Below, in pieces: positions 44,237 through 53,153 of a stretch of 64,000 bases of DNA (its first letter is position 1; each line of letters begins with the position of its first letter). The stretch is from Anaerospora hongkongensis (GTDB taxonomy: Bacteria > Bacillota > Negativicutes > Sporomusales > DSM-15969). The stretch covers positions 62,001 to 126,000 of the forward strand of contig NZ_SLUI01000004.1 of the NCBI RefSeq assembly GCF_004339805.1. Reading direction: 5' to 3'. The translations under genes were made by a program, and so were the position numbers. A model generated the notes under the pieces. That model did no database searches and was not told where the DNA came from. It saw only the letters and a list, made by a program, of their open reading frames with translations.

Positions 44237-44965
44237 ATGGCTGTAGAGCCGATTTTTACAACTGACAAGGATTGTCCGATCTGCAAGAAAACTTTCGCCG
44301 CCACGATGGCGCGCAGCCGGTTAACCATGATTAAGCAGGACAGCGATTATTGCACTTACTATAAAGAAGTAAATCCTAATTTCTATGCTATTTGGGTTTG
44401 TCCGCATTGCGGATATGCGGCAATGGATACGTACTTTGCCGAACAGACAGCTGCGGCAGTTGAAAAAATACGAGCATTTCTTACCGGACGAGAGGTGAAT
44501 GTTAATTTCTCTGGCCGCCGTACCCGTGAACAGGCGATTGCCACCTATAAGCTGGCGATTTTTTATGCTGAACTAAGCAGTGCCCAAAATAGCCGCTTAG
44601 GGGCATTGTACCTCCGCTTAGCGTGGCTGTACCGGGAAGGCGAGGAGCAGGAACAGGAGCAGCTGGCACTCGATAAAGCCCGCACTTATTATGAACAGGC
44701 ACTTTTGAAGGAACGGCTGCCGATCGGCAATATGAGCCAGATGGCTTTGGAATATTTAATTGGTGAACTGCTGCGGCGCACCGGTAAAGTGGATATGGCC
44801 TTAACTTATTTAGGCAAGGTAGTGGGGAATCCATTAGCAAAACTGGAAAACCGGGTGCTGCAACAGGCAAAAGCTGCCTGGCATCAGGCCAGGGATACTA
44901 AGAAACAGCTAGCTGCGACAGCAAAAGAAAGCGGACAGGAAGCGCAGCAGGTGTCTGCCAATTGA
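44237..44965 (+). CDS. DUF2225 family protein (zinc ribbon plus TPR)
   Basis: 242 residues from ATG 44237 behind GGGAGGGA. Two CxxC pairs (DCPICKK and VCPHCGY) about 40 residues apart form a likely zinc site. The C-terminal part is helical with TPR-like units (ALYLRLAWLYREGEEQEQEQ, ARTYYEQALLKERLP, YLIGELLRRTGKVDMALTYL). The function of the family is not established. A longer in-frame start at 44195 covers the ribosome binding site and was rejected. Confidence 0.85.
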   Translation: MAVEPIFTTDKDCPICKKTFAATMARSRLTMIKQDSDYCTYYKEVNPNFYAIWVCPHCGYAAMDTYFAEQTAAAVEKIRAFLTGREVNVNFSGRRTREQAIATYKLAIFYAELSSAQNSRLGALYLRLAWLYREGEEQEQEQLALDKARTYYEQALLKERLPIGNMSQMALEYLIGELLRRTGKVDMALTYLGKVVGNPLAKLENRVLQQAKAAWHQARDTKKQLAATAKESGQEAQQVSAN

Positions 44966-44981
44966 TACTAAGACCGGGTGG

Positions 44982-45013
44982 AAGGATGACAGGAAAACTG
45001 TCATCCTTTTTTT
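44982..45013 (+). terminator. Terminator after the DUF2225 gene
   Basis: AAGGATGACAG (44982-44992), loop GAAAA, CTGTCATCCTT from 44998 and a T run. Exact pairing. Confidence 0.92.
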
Positions 45014-45062
45014 ATTCGAGCAGGAGAGAGCCAATTGTGCATAACTTGGAAGTTTGTACCAT

Positions 45063-45077
45063 TGGCATACTAATTGC
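45063..45077 (+). promoter_or_regulatory. Sigma-54 promoter of the sensor kinase/regulator operon
   Basis: TGGCATA-CTAA-TTGC: GG at 45064-45065 (-24) and GC at 45076-45077 (-12), exact spacing. About 55 bases before the kinase start. AACTTGGAAGTT at 45043-45054, just upstream, is a possible regulator half-site pair. Confidence 0.78.
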
Positions 45078-45131
45078 AATAAGCTTACAATAAGGCTATA
45101 CAATGCGCTTAGACGAATGAAGGAGAAAAAC

Positions 45132-47015
45132 ATGAAGGGATTTTGGCCCGCTAATTTGCGTGGCAAGATGATCATTCTTACGCTGCTGGTTGTTACGATA
45201 CCCATGATGGTAGCCGGATATATTATGAAAACTGACGCAGAAGCAGCCTTGCTGGCGGAAAAGGAACGCAAGCTGTTTGGGGCTGCCAGGCTGCTGGAGC
45301 AATACCTTGGCGGCGGCTTTGAAGAAATTTTGCGGGAACAGGGAGTTGAGCAGGCGGACCGTGCTACGCAGCTCACTGTGCTGAACAGGACATTGGCAGG
45401 TTTTACCGATAAGGTGGCTGCCGTGTATCCCGGGGTCGGAGCCGGTTATTATGTTTATACACCGGCGCTGCAAGGCATTGTAACTTATGGGCCAAGCAGT
45501 CTATATGCAGGTAAGGTGGGTGTAGTGATCGGGGAACAGCATCCGGGCATGAAGGTTATGCAAACGGGTGAAAGCCGGGTGGAGGTAGGGCCGTTAGTAC
45601 GGGGCAGCATCATGAACGCCATGGTGCCGATCATCCGGAATGAGCAGGTAATCGGCTATGTGTGGGCCAACGAATTAACCGACGATATTCAAATGCAAAT
45701 TGCTGATATGGAGCGCAATATTTTCTGGTCGGTTGGTGTTGGCATGGCCCTGAGCATTATCTTAATTCTGTGGTTTGCCGATACGATTGTGAGCGGCGTA
45801 AATACGATAAAAGATGGCTTGCGGCGAATGGAAAAGGACCTTAGGATTCCCATAGATGGACCGACCGGTGAAATCGGTGAGATTGCCGGCGCTATTAATA
45901 ATATGGCCAAGTCGCTCCTGGAGGCCCGGACATTGACGGAGCATATCATGGACAGCATGACGGATGGGATTATTACCGTAGACAACCACGGAGTGATCAC
46001 CTCGATTAATCAGGCGGCTGAGCGCCTAACAGGTTATGCAGCGCAGGAAGTTGTCGGTGTAGCATATGAAACGGTATTCTGCCATGGCAAACGGTTCAAT
46101 AGTCTGCTGCTTGATACACTGAGGACAGGTGAGAGTCACCTCGGACAGGAGACGGATTATCCGGTACGGACGGGGACCATCCATATCAGCACCAGTACAA
46201 CCCGCTTACGCAATTCAAATGAGGAGATTATTGGTGCAGTTGTTGTTTTTCGCGATCTTACTGCCAACCATCGTCTGGAGCAGCAGGTTAAGCGGGCTGA
46301 CCGGCTGGCCGCCTTGGGGGAATTAATGGCAGGAGTCGCTCATGAAGTGCGAAACCCGCTTACCAGTATCAAAGGGTTTGTTCAGTATCTCGCCGATTCG
46401 GATAGTGAAGAAGAGCGTCGTGAATATACGCCGATTATTATCCGGGAAGTGGACCGGGTTAACCGGATTATTGAGGAATTGCTGTATTTTGCCCGGCCGA
46501 ATCAGGCATCCATTACTATTGTAGATGTCAATAATCTGCTGGAACAAACGCTGGTACTAGTCAAGAACAAAACGGTCCGCAATCTGGTCGAATTTAATCT
46601 GGAACTTGCCAGCGATCTTCCGCACGTTGAAATGGATGCGGAGCAGTTTAAACAGGTTTTCCTCAACCTGGTGATTAATGCCATACAAGCAATGCCGAAG
46701 CAAGGAGTTATTACGATCAGGACAGCCTGGAATCAGGCAGCATCCCGTGTCTGTATTTCGTTTGCAGATACTGGAGTAGGAATTGCTGAGCAAGATGCCA
46801 TTAAAATTTTTGATCCCTTTTATACGACCAAAGAAACAGGCACCGGACTGGGCTTGCCGGTAGTGCATCGCATCGTTACTGCTCACGGCGGGCAAATCAA
46901 GGTAGACAGCACCGTTGGCCAGGGAACGATGATAACGGTGACTGTTCCCCTGCGGCAGAGAGGAGAGGATGAGGATCATGCGATCGAATTGGACGATTTT
47001 AGTAGTAGACGATGA
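45132..47015 (+). CDS. atoS: Sensor histidine kinase of the NtrB/AtoS type
   Basis: 627 residues. One N-terminal membrane helix (about 12-30), an external Cache-like sensor region (about 30-195), a second helix (VGVGMALSIILILWFAD), HAMP, PAS (about 280-385; MDSMTDGIITVDNHG), HisKA with H404 in GVAHEVRNPLTSIKGF and an ATPase domain (VINAIQAMPKQG, FDPFYTTKETGTGLGLPVV). It probably phosphorylates the regulator encoded next, whose gene overlaps its end. ATG 45132 follows AAGGAGA; an upstream in-frame start lies over the promoter. The symbol is by analogy with AtoS because atoDAE follow; the ligand is not known. Confidence 0.85.
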   Translation: MKGFWPANLRGKMIILTLLVVTIPMMVAGYIMKTDAEAALLAEKERKLFGAARLLEQYLGGGFEEILREQGVEQADRATQLTVLNRTLAGFTDKVAAVYPGVGAGYYVYTPALQGIVTYGPSSLYAGKVGVVIGEQHPGMKVMQTGESRVEVGPLVRGSIMNAMVPIIRNEQVIGYVWANELTDDIQMQIADMERNIFWSVGVGMALSIILILWFADTIVSGVNTIKDGLRRMEKDLRIPIDGPTGEIGEIAGAINNMAKSLLEARTLTEHIMDSMTDGIITVDNHGVITSINQAAERLTGYAAQEVVGVAYETVFCHGKRFNSLLLDTLRTGESHLGQETDYPVRTGTIHISTSTTRLRNSNEEIIGAVVVFRDLTANHRLEQQVKRADRLAALGELMAGVAHEVRNPLTSIKGFVQYLADSDSEEERREYTPIIIREVDRVNRIIEELLYFARPNQASITIVDVNNLLEQTLVLVKNKTVRNLVEFNLELASDLPHVEMDAEQFKQVFLNLVINAIQAMPKQGVITIRTAWNQAASRVCISFADTGVGIAEQDAIKIFDPFYTTKETGTGLGLPVVHRIVTAHGGQIKVDSTVGQGTMITVTVPLRQRGEDEDHAIELDDFSSRR

Positions 47016-48348
47016 AGAAAGTGTGCGCAAGCTGCTGACGGCGGTGTTGAAAAAAGAGGGGTATACGGTAGAAACAGCCGAGGATGGACGCCAGGCAGTT
47101 GAAAAAGCCCGGCTTATCAAACCGGCCTTAGTTATTATGGATATCCGCATGCCCAATTTGGACGGTTTATCGGCTTTCAAAGCGATCAGAGAGGAAAACA
47201 AAGAAGTCCTTGTTATTCTGATGACTGCTTTTGCCGCAGTGGAAACAGCAGTGGAAGCTGTTAAGCTTGGGGCTTATGATTATATCATTAAGCCTTTCAA
47301 TATAGATGAAGTCAAGCTGTTGATTAAGCGGGCTATGCAGGTGCAAACGCTTACGGAAGAAGTAAAGGTACTCCGCGAGGAATTGTACAGTAATTACCGG
47401 CTGGACAAGCTTTTGACCAATAGTCCGAAAATGCAGGAACTCTACCGGATTATCGGCAAGGTTGCCAGTACCAGTGCTACCGTATTACTATCCGGTGAAA
47501 GCGGTACCGGCAAGGAGCTGATCGCGAATACCATTCACTATAACAGCCTGCGAAGTCATGGTCCGCTGGTTAAAGTCAATTGTGGTGCCTTGCCGGAGTC
47601 CTTACTGGAAAGTGAATTATTCGGCCATGAGAAGGGTGCCTTTACCGGCGCGGCAGCCCGTAAACTAGGGCGTTTTGAACTAGCTAACAAGGGTACGATT
47701 TTTCTGGACGAAATCGGCGAAGTCTCACAGTCACTGCAGGTTAAGCTGCTCAGGGTGCTGCAAGAGCGGGAGTTTGAGCGTGTAGGCGGTACGGAACTGG
47801 TAAAAACCGATATTCGTATTATTGCTGCTACTAACCGCAATTTAGAAGATATGGTGGCCAAAGGGACATTTCGCGAGGACTTGTACTACCGGCTGAATGT
47901 CGTATCCATCCATGTGCCGCCCCTGCGTGAACGGCGTGAAGACATCCCGCTGCTGGCTGACTACTTTTTGCACAAATATGCGCAGGAAAACAACCGGACA
48001 ATGTCCATGTTTGATCCGGAGACTTCTTCGCTGCTGGCTGACTACAACTGGCCCGGCAATGTACGCGAGCTGGCCAATGTTGTGGAACGGGCCGTTATTA
48101 TGAGCACCGGCTGTGTTATTTTTCCGGAAGATTTGCCGCAGGCACTTAGCCGGCAGCAAATTGTCGCCATGGAAGCAAGCAGTGATTATACGGGACAATC
48201 CTTGAAGGAAATTATTAAACAGGTTGAGCGCAATGTTATTAAGCAGGCGCTTGCCCATAATAACGGCAACAAGGTCAAGACGGCCAAGGATTTAGGAATG
48301 AGCCGAAGGGCGCTGCTTTATAAAATTGAAGAATATGAGCTTTGCTAG
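46978..48348 (+). CDS. atoC: NtrC/AtoC-type sigma-54-dependent response regulator
   Basis: About 456 residues: receiver domain with the phospho-Asp in VIMDIRMPN (D55 from this start), AAA+ domain with Walker A GESGTGKE and the sigma-54 contact loop GAFTGA, Walker B GTIFLDEIGE and a C-terminal Fis-type HTH (NKVKTAKDLGMSRRALLYK). It would switch on sigma-54 promoters. Two are nearby: before its own operon (45063) and before atoD (48448). ATG 46969 is an alternative start; either way the gene overlaps the kinase. The atoC symbol is by context. Confidence 0.87.
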   Translation: MRSNWTILVVDDEESVRKLLTAVLKKEGYTVETAEDGRQAVEKARLIKPALVIMDIRMPNLDGLSAFKAIREENKEVLVILMTAFAAVETAVEAVKLGAYDYIIKPFNIDEVKLLIKRAMQVQTLTEEVKVLREELYSNYRLDKLLTNSPKMQELYRIIGKVASTSATVLLSGESGTGKELIANTIHYNSLRSHGPLVKVNCGALPESLLESELFGHEKGAFTGAAARKLGRFELANKGTIFLDEIGEVSQSLQVKLLRVLQEREFERVGGTELVKTDIRIIAATNRNLEDMVAKGTFREDLYYRLNVVSIHVPPLRERREDIPLLADYFLHKYAQENNRTMSMFDPETSSLLADYNWPGNVRELANVVERAVIMSTGCVIFPEDLPQALSRQQIVAMEASSDYTGQSLKEIIKQVERNVIKQALAHNNGNKVKTAKDLGMSRRALLYKIEEYELC

Positions 48349-48399
48349 TGTATAAATAGTAGTCACTGTGCAAAAAATAGCTGCTTATTTACTGGATTT

Positions 48400-48433
48400 C
48401 CGGCTTTTGAAAACAACAAAAGCCGGTTTTTTT
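48400..48433 (+). terminator. Terminator after the two-component genes
   Basis: CCGGCTTTTG (48400-48409) pairs exactly with CAAAAGCCGG (48417-48426), then a T run. It separates the regulator genes from the atoD promoter. Confidence 0.92.
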
Positions 48434-48447
48434 ATGTTTTCTTTTAT

Positions 48448-48462
48448 TGGCATGAATCTTGC
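48448..48462 (+). promoter_or_regulatory. Sigma-54 promoter of atoDAE
   Basis: TGGCATG-AATC-TTGC, with GG at 48449-48450 and GC at 48461-48462. About 53 bases before atoD. TGTGCAAAAAATAGC at 48367-48381, about 80 bases upstream, is at the right distance for an activator site and recalls the E. coli AtoC site. Confidence 0.85.
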
Positions 48463-48514
48463 GTAATGTATGAACAATAGCGATAATTATCACAATATTT
48501 TAGGAGGTGCGTAT

Positions 48515-49174
48515 ATGGATAAGTTAACAACCATTCAGCAAGTTGCTGCCTCATTTCAGCCTGGAATGACCGTGATGATCGGGGGATTTCTGGCAGTTGG
48601 TACGCCGACCGGTTTGGTGAATGCCTTGCTCGATTCCGGTGCCGGTGATTTAACCATCATTGGCAATGATACGGCTTTTCCAGACAGCGGTGTCGGCGTA
48701 TTGGTCGTTAATAAGCGAGTGAAAAAAGCAATTGTGTCTCACATCGGCACAAACCCTGAAACCGGACGGCAAATGATGGCAGGCGAAATGCAGGTCGAGC
48801 TGGTACCACAGGGCACGCTTGCCGAAAGAATCCGGGCAGCTGGCGCGGGACTGGGCGGAGTACTTACCCCTACCGGTGTCGGGACGATTGTGGAAGAAGG
48901 AAAAGAAAAATTGACAGTCGACGGCAAGGAATATTTGCTGGAAAAGCCGCTGAAAGCGGATTTGGCTTTACTTAAGGCCAAAAAGGCCGATAAAGCGGGC
49001 AATCTCATTTACAACAAAGCGGCCCGCAACTTTAATCCGGTAATGGCCCTGGCTGCCGACCTGGTAGTTGCAGAAGTGGAAGAACTTGTCGAAGTCGGTC
49101 AGCTAGACCCTGATGAAGTAATGACTCCGGGCATTTTAGTTGATAAAATCATCGTTTCTGGGGAGGCGAAGTAA
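48515..49174 (+). CDS. atoD: Acetate/butyrate-acetoacetate CoA-transferase subunit alpha
   Basis: 219 residues, subunit A of a family I CoA-transferase. Seen are the early glycine loop [20 protein letters not shown] and the later [16 protein letters not shown] and [19 protein letters not shown], all family-typical. With AtoA it moves CoA between acetyl-CoA (or butyryl-CoA) and acetoacetate or short fatty acids. ATG 48515 follows AGGAGGTG; the longer in-frame start would lie upstream of the likely RNA leader. Directly joined to atoA. Confidence 0.93.
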   Translation: MDKLTTIQQVAASFQPGMTVMIGGFLAVGTPTGLVNALLDSGAGDLTIIGNDTAFPDSGVGVLVVNKRVKKAIVSHIGTNPETGRQMMAGEMQVELVPQGTLAERIRAAGAGLGGVLTPTGVGTIVEEGKEKLTVDGKEYLLEKPLKADLALLKAKKADKAGNLIYNKAARNFNPVMALAADLVVAEVEELVEVGQLDPDEVMTPGILVDKIIVSGEAK

Positions 49175-49822
49175 ATGGAAGCAAAAGAGATTATCGCCCG
49201 CCGTGTTGCGGCAGAACTCAAAGACGGTGATGTAGTCAATCTCGGCATCGGCCTTCCCACGCTTGTAACTAACTATTTGCCAGCGGGAATCACCGTTACC
49301 CTGCATTCGGAAAATGGCTTTACCGGTCTTGGCCCTGTTCAGGGTGAGCCTGATCCTGATCTTGTGAATGCAGGTGGAAAACCGGCAGGGATTATTCCCG
49401 GTGGAGCAGTTTTCGACAGTCTCATGTCTTTCACGCTGGTACGGGGCGGACATGTGGATGTAACTGTCCTTGGCGGACTGCAGGTTGACCAGCATGGCAA
49501 TTTAGCCAATTGGATGGTGCCGGGTAAAATGGTACCAGGTATGGGCGGAGCAATGGACCTGGTAGCAGGTGCTAAAAAAGTAATCGTTGCCATGGAGCAT
49601 ACCGCTAAAGGTGCACCGAAAATCTTGAAGGAGTGCACGCTGCCACTCACTGGCAAAGGTGTGGTTTCCCTGATTGTTACCGAAATGGCTGTCTTTAGCG
49701 TTAGCGAAGGCAAGCTGATTCTGGAGGAACTTGCTCCAGGTGTTGACGTTGAGGCTGTTAAAGCCGGTACGGATGCGGAATTTATTATTCACTCTGAATT
49801 AGCAACAATGAAAGGAATGTAA
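49175..49822 (+). CDS. atoA: Acetate/butyrate-acetoacetate CoA-transferase subunit beta
   Basis: 215 residues. The catalytic Glu is in the SENGFTGLG motif (HSENGFTGLGPVQGEP), where a glutamyl-CoA thioester forms. GGAVFDSLMSF and GGLQVDQHGNLANWMVPG are also typical. Its ATG begins directly after the atoD stop codon, and a GGGGAGG site is inside atoD. Confidence 0.95.
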   Translation: MEAKEIIARRVAAELKDGDVVNLGIGLPTLVTNYLPAGITVTLHSENGFTGLGPVQGEPDPDLVNAGGKPAGIIPGGAVFDSLMSFTLVRGGHVDVTVLGGLQVDQHGNLANWMVPGKMVPGMGGAMDLVAGAKKVIVAMEHTAKGAPKILKECTLPLTGKGVVSLIVTEMAVFSVSEGKLILEELAPGVDVEAVKAGTDAEFIIHSELATMKGM

Positions 49823-49826
49823 TACG

Positions 49827-51149
49827 ATGATACAAGCAATATCACGAGGCCTGACCGCTTTTGTCGGCCGCTTTTTGCCTGACCCGCTGGTTTTTGCTAT
49901 CCTTCTGATTATCCTGACCTTTATCCTGGGAATCACGCTGACACCCAGCACTCCCATGGATATGGTCAACATGTTCGGTGACGGCTTCTGGAATCTGCTC
50001 GCATTTTCCATGCAAATGGCGCTGGTGCTGGTTACCGGCCATGCGCTGGCCAGCTCCCCCTTGCTGCGCAGAGGCATGAGCAGTTTAGCCTCTTTGGCTA
50101 AGACTCCGGCACAGGGAGTCATGCTTGTTACGTTTATGTCAGCCATCTGCTGCATTATTAACTGGGGCTTCGGTCTCGTTGTTGGTGCACTCTTTGCCCG
50201 TGAAGTTGCGCGGCGTGTACCGAAATCGGATTACCGCCTGCTGATTGCAAGCGCTTATATTGGTTTTCTTACCTGGCATGGCGGCTTATCAGGCTCTGTA
50301 CCTTTAGTCGCTGCCACCAAAGGCAATCCTATGGAAAAGCTGGCAGGGATTATTCCGTTATCCCAAACGATTTTTACTCCCTATAACATTTTTATTACCG
50401 TTGCACTTATTGTAACGCTGCCTTTCTTATGCCGTATGATGATGCCTAAGGAAAGTGATGTTATTGCCGTTGATCCTGCTCTGTTGGCAGAAGAGCCGTC
50501 TACTGCTAAAAAGCTTGGTCCTGATGCCACTTTTGCAGAGAAATTAGAAGAAAGTCCGTTATTATCCTTAGTTATCGGCGTTTTTGGCACCGTATATCTT
50601 ATTATGTATTTCATGAAAAACGGCTTTAATATGAATATTAACACCGTTAACCTGATCTTCTTTACGGCAGGCATTGTGCTGCACAAAACGCCAATGTCGT
50701 ATATGCGGGCCGTGACCAACGCTGCCCGCGGCACAGCCGGTATTCTGGTGCAATTCCCGCTTTATGCGGCTATTCAGGTCATGATGGAACATTCCGGCCT
50801 GGGAGGTATTATCACCAACTGGTTTGTGAATATCGCTACCAAGGAAACCTTCCCAGTCCTGGCATTTTTTAGTTCCGGTATCATTAATTTCGCAGTGCCT
50901 TCCGGCGGTGGTCACTGGGTTGTTCAGGGGCCTTTCGTTATTCCGGCCGCTCAGGCTTTGGGTGCCGACTTAGGAAAAGCTGCCATGGCTATCGCCTATG
51001 GAGAAGCGTGGATGAATATGGCGCAGCCGTTCTGGGCTCTGCCGGCGCTGGCGATTGCCGGGCTTGGCGTTCGCGATATCATGGGTTATTGCGTAACGTC
51101 ACTTATCTGGTCAGGAATTATTTTCATCGTTGGACTGCACTTCCTATAA
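49827..51149 (+). CDS. atoE: Short-chain fatty acid transporter AtoE
   Basis: 440 residues with about 11 membrane segments. FLPDPLVFAILLIILTFILG at the N-terminus, ICCIINWGFGLVVGALFARE and VPSGGGHWVVQGPFVIPAAQ in the C-terminal half are typical for the AtoE family, which takes up short-chain fatty acids or acetoacetate. Only 4 bases after atoA. No thiolase (atoB) follows, unlike in E. coli. Confidence 0.93.
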   Translation: MIQAISRGLTAFVGRFLPDPLVFAILLIILTFILGITLTPSTPMDMVNMFGDGFWNLLAFSMQMALVLVTGHALASSPLLRRGMSSLASLAKTPAQGVMLVTFMSAICCIINWGFGLVVGALFAREVARRVPKSDYRLLIASAYIGFLTWHGGLSGSVPLVAATKGNPMEKLAGIIPLSQTIFTPYNIFITVALIVTLPFLCRMMMPKESDVIAVDPALLAEEPSTAKKLGPDATFAEKLEESPLLSLVIGVFGTVYLIMYFMKNGFNMNINTVNLIFFTAGIVLHKTPMSYMRAVTNAARGTAGILVQFPLYAAIQVMMEHSGLGGIITNWFVNIATKETFPVLAFFSSGIINFAVPSGGGHWVVQGPFVIPAAQALGADLGKAAMAIAYGEAWMNMAQPFWALPALAIAGLGVRDIMGYCVTSLIWSGIIFIVGLHFL

Positions 51150-51166
51150 GTAAAACAAACTTCCGT

Positions 51167-51212
51167 AAGCTGCTTACTTTTGCCATTTGGCAAAGTAAGC
51201 AGCTTTATTTTT
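51167..51212 (+). terminator. Terminator of the atoDAE operon
   Basis: AAGCTGCTTACTTTTGCC (51167-51184), loop ATTT, GGCAAAGTAAGCAGCTT (51189-51205), then T-rich. One bulged base. Confidence 0.92.
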
Positions 51213-51324
51213 TAAAACATCTAAAAAAAACACAAAAAATTCAAAAAAAACAATATGACGCATTTTGCTGGCATGCCGTTACAATAGTAAGGGAGAGAAT
51301 ATTCTAACAAAGGGGGTAGAAAGA

Positions 51325-51825
51325 GTGCAACTGCTGCGCAAATTTGTAGTGACTGTGGATACCTGGCTGGAAACATTCGCCTTGCTAGCGCTGCTGTCAA
51401 TGATCTTCATTGTTACTATGCAGGTCGTGACCAGAAAATTATTTAACTTTGTATTCTTCTGGTCGGAAGAAGTTACTTTGCTGCTTCTAGTCTGGTTTGC
51501 TTTTATGGGGATGGCTATTGGATTTCGTGAAGGACTTCATCTGGCAATGGACACGATCGACAGTTTTTTACCGTCTAAACTGATTCTTGTGCTGGATCGT
51601 TTAATTGAAATTTGTACGTTTGCTTTTGGACTTTATTTAATTATTCAAGGTTTTGATTTTACTTTGCTGATGAATGAATCAACAATGCCTGCAACGAAAT
51701 TGCCTTCCAGCGTAGTCTACGCTGTTATGCCGGTAAGCGGGTTGATGGTGTGTGCCTATGCGGCATTGCAGTTTTGCGGAATTGATACCCGCCGGCATCA
51801 GGGACTGGAAGAGGGGGCTGAATAA
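51325..51825 (+). CDS. TRAP transporter small permease (DctQ type)
   Basis: 166 residues, four hydrophobic helices, with the family pattern MQVVTRKLFNFVFFWSEEVT and LVWFAFMGMAIGFREGLHL. GTG 51325 follows AAGGGGG by 9 bases. First gene of a Q-M-P ordered TRAP system; its stop overlaps the start of the large permease by one base. Likely substrate: hexuronate, from the gene context. Confidence 0.9.
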   Translation: MQLLRKFVVTVDTWLETFALLALLSMIFIVTMQVVTRKLFNFVFFWSEEVTLLLLVWFAFMGMAIGFREGLHLAMDTIDSFLPSKLILVLDRLIEICTFAFGLYLIIQGFDFTLLMNESTMPATKLPSSVVYAVMPVSGLMVCAYAALQFCGIDTRRHQGLEEGAE

Positions 51826-53117
51826 TGGACGATCAAGCAATAGCATCAATTTTATTGGGAGTAAGCTTCTTAGTACTCATTCTGCTCCGGTTTCCCATTG
51901 CGCTCACACTGGTCGGGTCAACAATGCTTACGGTTCTCTACTTGGATATTCCGCTGCCGGTCGTTGGCCAGCAAATGATTCAAGGCATCAGCAGCTATTC
52001 GCTGCTGGCAATACCGTTCTTTATCTTAACGGGCCAAATCATGGGCGAAGGCGGCTTAGCTTTAAGGCTGGTAAATATGGCCAATCTGCTGGTCGGCCGG
52101 GTGCGGGGCGGTTTGGCGCTGGTTAACAGTGTAGCCTGTATGTTTTTCGGCAATATTTCAGGCTCGGCTGTAGCTGATGCGTCATCTGTCGGTTCTGTAA
52201 TGATTCCGATGATGCAGAAAAAAGGATATGATGCCGATTATTCCGTAGGTGTAACCATTTCTTCCGCTATTCAAGGCGTCGTTGTGCCTCCCAGCCATAA
52301 CCTGGTACTGTACTCGATTGCTGCCGGCGGAATTTCGATTAAAGCCTTATTTTTAGCAGGTATTGTTCCCGGCTTTGTACTGCTCACCTCTCTTATGGTG
52401 ACAGGCTATGTGATTGCCGTAAAGCGGGGCTATCAAAAAAGTGACCCTGTTCCCCGCAGTGAAATCCCCGGTATTCTGACTCATGGTATATTATCCATGA
52501 CACCGGCGGTTATTATCCTGGGCGGTATCATTACCGGCTGGTTCACCGCGACCGAATCGGGAGCGATGGCGGCAACTTATGCTTTTGTACTGGCCTTCCT
52601 TGGATACCGGGAAGTGCCGATTCACCGGATGTGGACGGTACTCAAACGGACTTTCCGGATTGTGCTGATGGTATTTTTCCTGATTGCCGCCTCGAATGCT
52701 TTTGGCTGGATGCTTGCTTATTTAAAGATACCCGATTTGATTACGCAGATATTCCTGGAAGTATCTAATAATCCTTTTGTCATCTTGCTGCTCATCAACA
52801 TTTTGCTGCTCATTCTGGGCGGGCCTATGGACATGGCGCCAATGATCCTCATCATGACGCCCATACTTCTGCCGGTGGCAACTAAACTGGGAATGGATCC
52901 TGTTCACTTCGGGATTCTGTTGATTTTAAATTCCGGGATGGGGTTATTGACTCCACCGGTTGGGACGGTCCTGTTTGTCGGCTGTGCAATCGGTAAAATC
53001 TCGGTGCACGCAGGTACTAAAGCCATGCTGCCGTTCTTTTATGCTATGATAGTTGTACTGATGCTCATAACGTATATTCCGCAAATTTCAATGTGGCTGC
53101 CTACTATGTTTAAATAA
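51825..53117 (+). CDS. TRAP transporter large permease (DctM type)
   Basis: 430 residues with about 12 helices. The family motifs are clear: ACMFFGNISGSAVADASSVG, SAIQGVVVPPSHN and GMGLLTPPVGTVLFVGCAIG. It forms the Na+-driven transport channel with DctQ and uses the binding protein encoded next. Confidence 0.94.
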   Translation: MDDQAIASILLGVSFLVLILLRFPIALTLVGSTMLTVLYLDIPLPVVGQQMIQGISSYSLLAIPFFILTGQIMGEGGLALRLVNMANLLVGRVRGGLALVNSVACMFFGNISGSAVADASSVGSVMIPMMQKKGYDADYSVGVTISSAIQGVVVPPSHNLVLYSIAAGGISIKALFLAGIVPGFVLLTSLMVTGYVIAVKRGYQKSDPVPRSEIPGILTHGILSMTPAVIILGGIITGWFTATESGAMAATYAFVLAFLGYREVPIHRMWTVLKRTFRIVLMVFFLIAASNAFGWMLAYLKIPDLITQIFLEVSNNPFVILLLINILLLILGGPMDMAPMILIMTPILLPVATKLGMDPVHFGILLILNSGMGLLTPPVGTVLFVGCAIGKISVHAGTKAMLPFFYAMIVVLMLITYIPQISMWLPTMFK

Positions 53118-53153
53118 GGGGATATTCCCAAAAATTCTTAGGGGGATGAATAT

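Noticed and set aside
45054-45131. Longer N-terminus for the NtrB-type kinase
   Set aside because: This stretch contains the sigma-54 promoter at 45063-45077, so it cannot be translated from that transcript.
51269-51285. Possible sigma-54 promoter before the TRAP operon (CTGGCATGCCGTTACAA)
   Set aside because: The -24 half fits but TTGC is replaced by TACA at the -12 half, so the match is not good enough.
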